From positions 1 through 10,796 of the forward strand of contig DAOVQH010000055.1 of NCBI GenBank assembly GCA_030628755.1: a stretch of DNA of 10,796 nucleotides, read 5' to 3'. This DNA is from Candidatus Cloacimonadota bacterium. GTDB taxonomy: Bacteria > Cloacimonadota > Cloacimonadia > Cloacimonadales > TCS61. Below, one piece after another: positions 5,528 to 10,796 of this stretch (positions are counted from its first letter, which is position 1; each line of letters begins with the position of its first letter). The position numbers and the translations under genes were made by a program. Under the pieces are notes generated by a model. That model worked only from the letters and a program-made list of their open reading frames with translations. It had not been told where the DNA came from and made no database searches.

Positions 5528-7425
5528 ATTCAGGAATTTTATTTTTAACTTCCGTTGTCATTATTCCCTTATTGATATATCTTTTTGCCAAGAAAAAACC
5601 ACACAGGGTGATTTTTAGTTCCATAAGATTTATCAAGGAAAGCCAGCAAAAACAACGCAGGAAAATCAACCTCAAAAATCTTCTCCTTTTGATAATTCGC
5701 ATGTTGATTATTCTTTTTATAATCCTGGCAATTTCCCGACCTGCAACAAAAGCACCTTTTCTGAAAAAGGGAACCATACATCCCAAAACCGCTATTGCCA
5801 TCATAGTCGATAATTCCTACAGTATGAACTACCTGGTAGATACTCAGACCGAGCTGGAAAAAGCAAAAATTATCATATCACAAATTAATAAAATAATTTC
5901 CGATAACGACCAGATTATCATTTTGACACTGGATGACGATTGGAATAGATTGAACAGTAATATTATTTTCGGAAAAATTCCTGCAGACCTTATAAATAAC
6001 ATAAAAATCACAACCCGGGCTGCATCTTTAGAAGAAATACTTAAACTTGCAGATAGTAAGTTAAAAGAAGCTCATCTTCCCAATAAAGAGATTTATTTTA
6101 TTACAGACCTCCAGCAGCAGAAACTCCCTGAGAAAATGGAAATCCCAACCTTTTTTATTCCAACTTCTAAAATGCAGGAAAGAAATAACCTCAGTTGCCA
6201 GAATACAAATGTGGTAAATGAAATTGTGAAAAAGGACCTGGAGAAGAAGATAATTTTCGAGATTGTTAATCATTCCGCCAGAGTTCAACAGGACGCTATC
6301 TACCATTTATTCTTAGATGGAAATACAATAGCAGAAAAGGTCACAGACCTGCAGCCAAATCAAAGAAAAACCGAAAGTTTTACAATAAATCTCGAGCGAG
6401 CAGGTTGGCACTCAGGATATGTGGAAGTTAAGAATGAACGCCAGACTTTCGATAACCGAAATTACTTCAGCTTTCATTTCAACCCCAACCCGAAAGTTGC
6501 GATTCTAACTGATGATTCCAAAATGCCACTCGCTTTGGAAACAATTCTGGAAATCTACACACAAAACCCGGATAATATTGATCTTCTATCCTATGAAAAC
6601 ATAAATTATGAATACCTTAAAAATTACGAAAATATCATCGTTTACAAGAAATTATCTATTTCAAATAAACTACAATTTATCCTTGATAAACTTCAAAATG
6701 AAAATAAAGGAATCCTATTCATTGCAGACAAGAATCTAACAAAAGAGTGGCAAGAATATGTAAAAGAAGTATTTAAAATCGAATTCAAAGAATTTATTCA
6801 CAGCAAACAAAATCTTCACATCACTTATGCAAATAAATACCATCCTGTTACACTTCTATTAAGGTCTATCGGGAATGTTGGAATAAATGATTTCTGGAAA
6901 GTTTCCAGCAGATCAAATATACTCCTTCAGACCCAGGAATTTCCGATTGCTCTGGAAAATGAGGGATCCTGTCTCTGGCTTTTTGATATTGAAAGTTTGC
7001 AAAATCCTTTTTTACTGGATTCTACCTTCCCTATCTTTGCTTACAATACTTTACAATTCTTAACAGACAGTAAATCAGAGACCGGTTCAATAAAAGTAGG
7101 GAATAAAATCAGGCTTCAATCAAATTATATTGAACTTCCTGATGGTAACAGTATCCAAGTTAACAAAAACTATTATCGAGCTTTCCAACCTGGAATTTTT
7201 AAAACCAAAGACCGGGTAATTGCAGTGAATCTGGATTATTCTGAAAGTGATTACAAAAGGTTTTCCAAACCGAATGTGAAAAATCTGAAAATACTGGATG
7301 AGAAATGGCAGGATAATTTTCTTCAGTCCCGTTATGGTTTTGAGATCTGGAAATACCTACTGTTACTTGTGCTTGTCCTTTTTGCATTAGAGATGTTCAT
7401 TATTAAGAAAGAAGAGAGGAAATAG
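5506..7425 (+). CDS. BatA and VWA domain membrane protein
   Basis: This 639-residue protein opens with a BatA (aerotolerance regulator N-terminal) domain: a hydrophobic helix around 7-28, a short loop including FSSIRFIKES and RRKINLKNLL, and a second helix around 57-78 ending SRP. A von Willebrand A domain follows from about 96, with metal-site motif DNSYS (Asp102, Ser104, Ser106) and IYFITDLQ. A long extracytoplasmic-looking region of beta character comes next, and the protein closes with a membrane helix (about 618-635) and a charged tail KKEERK. Proteins of this type often sit with MoxR and DUF58 genes, which are absent here. The start overlaps the PAP2 gene by 22 bases and has AAGGA at 5498-5502. 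It is likely the last gene of the cluster. Role uncertain, possibly assembly or signalling at the envelope. Confidence 0.88.
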   Translation: MFSISFLNSGILFLTSVVIIPLLIYLFAKKKPHRVIFSSIRFIKESQQKQRRKINLKNLLLLIIRMLIILFIILAISRPATKAPFLKKGTIHPKTAIAIIVDNSYSMNYLVDTQTELEKAKIIISQINKIISDNDQIIILTLDDDWNRLNSNIIFGKIPADLINNIKITTRAASLEEILKLADSKLKEAHLPNKEIYFITDLQQQKLPEKMEIPTFFIPTSKMQERNNLSCQNTNVVNEIVKKDLEKKIIFEIVNHSARVQQDAIYHLFLDGNTIAEKVTDLQPNQRKTESFTINLERAGWHSGYVEVKNERQTFDNRNYFSFHFNPNPKVAILTDDSKMPLALETILEIYTQNPDNIDLLSYENINYEYLKNYENIIVYKKLSISNKLQFILDKLQNENKGILFIADKNLTKEWQEYVKEVFKIEFKEFIHSKQNLHITYANKYHPVTLLLRSIGNVGINDFWKVSSRSNILLQTQEFPIALENEGSCLWLFDIESLQNPFLLDSTFPIFAYNTLQFLTDSKSETGSIKVGNKIRLQSNYIELPDGNSIQVNKNYYRAFQPGIFKTKDRVIAVNLDYSESDYKRFSKPNVKNLKILDEKWQDNFLQSRYGFEIWKYLLLLVLVLFALEMFIIKKEERK

Positions 7426-7460
7426 GTGACGGTGAGACGGGGTGATGGTGAGAAGGTGAG
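7425..7460 (+). repeat. GGTGA short-repeat tract
   Basis: GGTGA occurs at 7425-7429, 7431-7435, 7441-7445, 7447-7451 and 7455-7459, five times in 35 bases, and the ten-base unit GGTGAGAxGG occurs twice (7431, 7447). The first copy overlaps the stop codon of the BatA/VWA gene. The tract is purine-rich and G-rich on the plus strand. It looks like slippage-derived low-complexity DNA. Confidence 0.7.
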
Positions 7461-7512
7461 ATAGTGGGACTTTGTGATGGAAGAAAAGATTTTCTACCCC
7501 GATTTATTTTAT

Positions 7513-7546
7513 TTGACAATATCATAACAACTCAGCGAAATAAATT
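7513..7546 (+). promoter_or_regulatory. Weak candidate promoter for the ABC ATPase gene
   Basis: TTGACA at 7513-7518 is a full -35 match in the 148-base gap before the ABC ATPase gene. The -10 is poor: TAAATT at 7541-7546 matches 4 of 6 but at a 22-base spacing. The gap size alone argues that transcription restarts here. Confidence 0.25.
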
Positions 7547-7573
7547 AGCACTTAAAAATATTCAGGGGACAAT

Positions 7574-8668
7574 ATGGCAAAAGTAGTAGTAAAGGATGTT
7601 GATAAGATATTTGAAAACAGCTTTCATGCAGTAAAAAATGCAAATTTTGATGCTGAGGATAAAGAATTTGTAATACTGGTTGGTCCCTCCGGTTGTGGAA
7701 AAACAACCACCCTCAGGATGATCGCCGGATTGGAAGATATTTCAAAGGGTGATATTTATATCGGAGATAAAAGGGTAAATGATGTTCTTCCCAAAGACCG
7801 TGATATTGCTATGGTTTTCCAGAACTATGCTCTTTACCCACACATGACGGTTTATGAAAATATGGCATTTGCTTTGAAATTAAGAAAATTCAATAAAAAA
7901 GACATCGATAGAATCGTAAAAGAATCTGCAGCACTCCTGGAAATTGAAGAACTTCTGGACCGTAAACCCAAACAGCTATCCGGCGGGCAAAGACAGAGAG
8001 TAGCTCTGGGAAGGGCAATCGTGCGAAAACCGAAAGTTTTTCTTTTTGATGAACCGCTCTCCAACCTTGATGCCAAACTCAGGGTACAGATGCGCGCAGA
8101 GATAATCAAGCTCCATAAGAAACTCGATACCACCATAATCTATGTAACTCACGACCAGGTAGAAGCAATGACTATGGCAGATAAAATGGTGGTTATGAAA
8201 GATGGGGTTATTCATCAGATCGATTCACCACTGGAAATTTATAACAACCCCGTGAATCTCTTTGTTGCCGGATTTATTGGAAGCCCGTCGATAAATCAAC
8301 TTAAGGGTAAAATAGTAGAAGAAAAAGGAAAAACACATTTTGATGCAGGTAATTTCAAAGTTGAAGTACCCGAACCTGCAAAGCTCATAAAATATATTAA
8401 TTCCGACGTTATTATGGGAATTCGTCCTGAGGATATCTATGATGCTGAATTTGATCAGATGGCTGAATTTCCCCAACAGGTGGAAGCACTTTGCGAAGTG
8501 GTCGAACCTATGGGAAACGAATTTATAGTGTTCTTAAAAATAGAAAATATTAAAATTACAGCCAGGTTCGACCCGAAGGTTTTTCCAAAAATTGATGAAA
8601 AGCTCAAAATAACTTTTGATATGAAAAAAGCTCATTTCTTTGATATTGAAACAGAAGAAAAAATTTAA
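7574..8668 (+). CDS. ABC transporter ATP-binding protein, MalK/UgpC/MsmX type
   Basis: This 364-residue ATPase should energise a sugar, polyol or glycerol-phosphate importer from the cytoplasmic side. All nucleotide-site motifs are present: Walker A GPSGCGKT (37-44), Q-loop Gln83, signature LSGGQ (135-139), Walker B VFLFDE (155-160), D-loop SNLD (163-166) and switch His193. From about residue 236 it carries the C-terminal regulatory TOBE-type region typical of the CUT1 family (GSPSINQLKG, GIRPED). It has AGGGGA at 7564-7569. No permease or binding protein is adjacent, so like MsmX it may serve transporters encoded elsewhere. The next gene starts one base after its stop, so the two are likely co-transcribed. 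Confidence 0.93.
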   Translation: MAKVVVKDVDKIFENSFHAVKNANFDAEDKEFVILVGPSGCGKTTTLRMIAGLEDISKGDIYIGDKRVNDVLPKDRDIAMVFQNYALYPHMTVYENMAFALKLRKFNKKDIDRIVKESAALLEIEELLDRKPKQLSGGQRQRVALGRAIVRKPKVFLFDEPLSNLDAKLRVQMRAEIIKLHKKLDTTIIYVTHDQVEAMTMADKMVVMKDGVIHQIDSPLEIYNNPVNLFVAGFIGSPSINQLKGKIVEEKGKTHFDAGNFKVEVPEPAKLIKYINSDVIMGIRPEDIYDAEFDQMAEFPQQVEALCEVVEPMGNEFIVFLKIENIKITARFDPKVFPKIDEKLKITFDMKKAHFFDIETEEKI

Positions 8669-8669
8669 A

Positions 8670-8808
8670 ATGGGAACACAACAAAATCTACTCTTAATAA
8701 TTGTAGTATTCACAGTTGGACTGGCAGTATTTGTAGGATTAATTGCTTTTAACCAAAGGGTTGTTAAATCCAATCGTAATGCGTGCATCGAAGATATGAA
8801 TAAATTTG
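8670..8808 (+). repeat. 139-base repeat of pilin-like 5' coding region, copy 1
   Basis: Identical to 10401-10539 except at 8758 (G here, T there; Arg30 to Met) and 8783 (G here, C there; silent). The match begins at the A of the ATG and ends one base into codon 47. Upstream and downstream flanks are unrelated. Confidence 0.97.
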
Positions 8809-9104
8809 CTACTATAGCTTTAGCCTGGTGGAGAACACCTGTTTCTCAGGGTGGAGGAGATAAGGTTCAGAACCTGGATGAAAGTCATATTGACAAAGTT
8901 GGAATATATATTGGATTTAACTATAATTCCGCTACAAATAAAATTAAAACAGTAAATGGTACTTATGAACTTTCTAATGGCGGAGAATTTAGCTTGAAGT
9001 TTAACGGACTCGGTACAGAAAAATTCGACGGAAGCTTCATCGAAGTAGACCTTATTGTGAACACGGCTACAGGTAGTATCAATATTGAAATTATAAATTT
9101 ATAA
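8670..9104 (+). CDS. Small N-terminally anchored pilin-like protein, MGTQQ family
   Basis: This 144-residue paralogue of the protein at 123-599 has the same plan: MGTQQ, a hydrophobic segment at 7-27, then KSNRNACIEDMNKF (33-46), an aromatic-Arg-Thr-Pro stretch (WWRTP, 53-57), a glycine triplet (61-63), NGTY (96-99) and a beta-rich end. The first 15 bases are identical in all three copies in the window. The ATG at 8670 is chosen because it restores the family N-terminus; a TTG ten codons upstream lies inside the ABC ATPase gene. There is no clear ribosome site and only one base separates it from the ATPase stop, so translation is probably coupled. Its first 139 bases recur at 10401. Function unknown; a pilin or pseudopilin role is inferred from shape only. 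Confidence 0.8.
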   Translation: MGTQQNLLLIIVVFTVGLAVFVGLIAFNQRVVKSNRNACIEDMNKFATIALAWWRTPVSQGGGDKVQNLDESHIDKVGIYIGFNYNSATNKIKTVNGTYELSNGGEFSLKFNGLGTEKFDGSFIEVDLIVNTATGSINIEIINL

Positions 9105-9116
9105 TAGGGAGATTTT

Positions 9117-10346
9117 ATGAAAAAAATAATTTTTCTTTTAGGAGTTATTACACTATGCTCGAATTACCTTTTGTCAGAAGAAATTGCAAACAGTGAATCT
9201 GAACATTCTATTGTAAGAGCTAAACTCGGTCAGCACCGAACTATACATACAAACGACGGCAATTTCTTCCGTGGAAAGGTTATTGAAATTACTGATGACG
9301 GAAACATTGTTTTACAAACTGAAGTTGGTTTACTAACCATTCCCCCGGAGGATATTTTAGAAGAAACAGTAAAAATTTTCCGCAAAGACGGCACTGTTTT
9401 CAAAGGGAAACTGATCGGTGAAGACGACCTGAACGTTACTATTGAAAGTAAGTATGGCATTGTTTCAATAAATAAAGGCGAGATAGAAAAGATAGACCGC
9501 TATTTCGGCGGCAAACTGGAGAAGCTATTGCAGAAGAAGATATTTTTCACTGCCGAGGAAAAGAACACAGAAATATTCAAAGATCCTACTGCTTTTGTTC
9601 TACCACCTTACACATTCTTTATAACCGGTTTTTCCATGGGTTATGGTTTTACAGATAAATTTCATATCTTTACCAGGATAACCAACAACCTGAATGAAGA
9701 TTTGAATTTAATCTTTCGACGTGTATTACTTCAGAAGATCAAAGGTGCTCGCATTTCTAACCTTTCCCTCGATCTGCATATATTTTCTAATCACAATATG
9801 TACAAAGAATATATTAAATACTATGAAAATGATCAGTTGAAGCTTGAGGGAAGTTCAGGTTTGAGTACAATTAAAAAAATGTATGGCAGAAAAAGGGATT
9901 TTTATTGGAAAAGCAGTATTGTTTACAGTCTTCGCAATCCCTTGAAATCCGGCAGGGGTAATTGGGGATTTCATACAGGCATAACATTTGACAAGCTGCT
10001 TTTTGTAAAACCTGTAATAGAATATAATGAAGAAACTTTCGATGGCGGATTTTCGGACTCACAGTTTTATGCTTACAGAGCATTTATGGGAATGGATTAT
10101 GATCTTACCAGGAAAATAAAATTCATAAGTGTGCTTTATTACGATCCTGGTAATCATTATCTTACTTTTGGAGAATCAATTTCAAGCTATCTGCAGAACA
10201 ACTTTATCCCGGATTATTCCGAAGGAGAGCGGAAGGAATTTGATTTTGATTTTGGCATAACCTACGCTGCTAATGATAACCTTCGTATCGGTTTCCATTT
10301 TCAAAGTCCTTATATAACGCTTTACTGGAAGTTCTTTGATTATTAA
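9117..10346 (+). CDS. Secreted protein with two SH3-like repeats and predicted outer-membrane beta-barrel
   Basis: This 409-residue protein has a signal peptide (about 1-20, ending LLS before EE). Two related beta-rich units follow: DGNFFRGKVIEI...PPEDI (47-80) and DGTVFKGKLIGE...KGEIEKI (91-126). Each has a D-G-x-x-F-x-G-K opening and reads like the small SH3/LSm-type barrels found in envelope proteins. From about 155 to the end, alternating hydrophobic and polar strands with many aromatic residues and an aromatic C-terminus (YWKFFDY) suggest an outer-membrane beta-barrel of eight or more strands. I do not recognise a named family. AGGGAG at 9106-9111 sits five bases before the ATG, and the gap to the pilin-like gene is 12 bases, so both are likely in one transcript with the ABC ATPase. 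Confidence 0.78.
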   Translation: MKKIIFLLGVITLCSNYLLSEEIANSESEHSIVRAKLGQHRTIHTNDGNFFRGKVIEITDDGNIVLQTEVGLLTIPPEDILEETVKIFRKDGTVFKGKLIGEDDLNVTIESKYGIVSINKGEIEKIDRYFGGKLEKLLQKKIFFTAEEKNTEIFKDPTAFVLPPYTFFITGFSMGYGFTDKFHIFTRITNNLNEDLNLIFRRVLLQKIKGARISNLSLDLHIFSNHNMYKEYIKYYENDQLKLEGSSGLSTIKKMYGRKRDFYWKSSIVYSLRNPLKSGRGNWGFHTGITFDKLLFVKPVIEYNEETFDGGFSDSQFYAYRAFMGMDYDLTRKIKFISVLYYDPGNHYLTFGESISSYLQNNFIPDYSEGERKEFDFDFGITYAANDNLRIGFHFQSPYITLYWKFFDY

Positions 10347-10400
10347 ATCTTATAATTAAAAAGAATATCCAGAAAATGAAAAAAATAAAGGTACTGGATT

Positions 10401-10539
10401 ATGGGAACACAACAAAATCTACTCTTAATAATTGTAGTATTCACAGTTGGACTGGCAGTATTTGTAGGATTAATTGCTTTTAACCAAATGGTTGTTAAAT
10501 CCAATCGTAATGCCTGCATCGAAGATATGAATAAATTTG
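10401..10539 (+). repeat. 139-base repeat of pilin-like 5' coding region, copy 2
   Basis: 137 of 139 bases match 8670-8808. The offset between the copies is 1731 bases, which spans the rest of the second pilin-like gene and the whole barrel-protein gene. Confidence 0.97.
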
Positions 10540-10598
10540 TTGACTTGATTAAGATAAAATTAAAATTTATGATGAGAAAAAAAGAGTGGAGGATTTAA
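10401..10598 (+). pseudogene. Truncated or chimeric copy of the MGTQQ pilin-like gene
   Basis: The first 46 codons copy the gene at 8670 with only one amino-acid change (Arg30 to Met). The frame then enters a 19-residue basic tail beginning VDLIKIKLKF and stops at 10596-10598. The whole soluble domain of the family is missing, so an intact pilin-like product is not expected, although a 65-residue anchored peptide could be made: AAAGGT at 10387-10392 lies eight bases before the ATG. Its stop overlaps the start of the next lipoprotein gene. It may be a decayed duplicate, an internal-deletion product (VDLI also occurs at residues 126-129 of the intact copy), or a donor for gene conversion. Confidence 0.65.
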
Positions 10599-10796
10599 TG
10601 AAAAATACTATTTTATTGTTATTGATTTTTGGATTAATAATAATCAGTTGCACTAAAAAAGCTGATAATGAGATCAAAGAAGGAAAGGTTGAGATGAAAA
10701 TGTATATTCTTCAACAAGTTCCGTTTTCTTCAAATTTAGCTGAATTAGAAAAATTAGGTGATGTAGATTTTAATAAAGTTTTAGACAATTATATTC
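10598..10796 (+). CDS. Putative lipoprotein (3' end outside the window)
   Basis: The visible 66 residues begin MKNTILLLLIFGLIIISC: two-residue basic start, hydrophobic core and lipobox IISC with Cys18 as the lipidation site, then a Lys-rich linker (TKKADNEIKEGK). The following segment, MYILQQVPFSSNLAELEKLGD, belongs to the mature domain and I do not recognise it. The ATG is supported by GGAGG at 10588-10592 with a five-base gap, and shares its A with the stop of the truncated pilin-like frame (TAATG). The overlap suggests translational coupling, or simply that the duplicated fragment landed directly upstream. The gene runs off the window edge. Confidence 0.8.
   Translation, partial: MKNTILLLLIFGLIIISCTKKADNEIKEGKVEMKMYILQQVPFSSNLAELEKLGDVDFNKVLDNYI

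Noticed and set aside
8640..8669. Upstream start of the second pilin-like gene
   Set aside because: It is a TTG inside the ABC ATPase gene, and the MGTQQ start at 8670 is conserved in all copies.
1..10796. tRNA, rRNA, integrase or transposase genes
   Set aside because: No cloverleaf, rRNA signature or recombinase motif was recognised on either strand by eye.

Overview
The window reads as AT-rich chromosomal DNA from a diderm (Gram-negative-type) bacterium. Two proteins carry lipoprotein signal peptides, one ends like an outer-membrane beta-barrel, and there is a BatA/von Willebrand protein and an NADH-independent, house-keeping style set of lipid genes. The small MGTQQ-type N-terminal-anchor proteins, the BatA/VWA protein and the hairpin-rich intergenic DNA suggest an FCB-group lineage such as Cloacimonadota, Marinimicrobia or Ignavibacteria. 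That placement is inference from gene style and not from a marker gene.

Region 1 (1-1141): the window opens at what looks like the last three codons of one small pilin-like gene, followed by an intact paralogue (123-599). A 41-base segment spanning the stop codon is repeated at 1-41 and 588-628, so the start of the window is probably part of a tandem array. A 542-base gene-free stretch follows, holding a 15-bp inverted repeat and a 119-base nested inverted-repeat element.

Region 2 (1142-2170): a lipoprotein gene on the minus strand, then a divergent 501-base intergenic region with another long hairpin (13-bp stem) and direct repeats.

Region 3 (2171-7425): five plus-strand genes with tiny gaps or overlaps, very probably one operon: a YggS/PROSC PLP-homeostasis protein, a PlsY-like glycerol-phosphate acyltransferase with an altered first motif, a large GNAT-like protein, a PAP2-family membrane phosphatase/phosphotransferase resembling AUR1-type enzymes, and a BatA/VWA membrane protein. 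The three middle genes point to membrane-lipid synthesis or remodelling.

Region 4 (7426-10796): after a short GGTGA-repeat spacer come a MalK/UgpC/MsmX-type ABC ATPase without permease or binding protein, a second MGTQQ pilin-like gene one base after it, a secreted protein with two SH3-like repeats ahead of a predicted beta-barrel, then a third copy of the pilin-like 5' end. This third copy matches the second at 137 of 139 bases starting exactly at the ATG and then runs into unrelated sequence. The window closes inside a new lipoprotein gene.

The main point of interest is the MGTQQ family: at least three, probably four, copies in 10.8 kb, with signs of tandem duplication, recent N-terminal copying and a truncated or donor-like copy.
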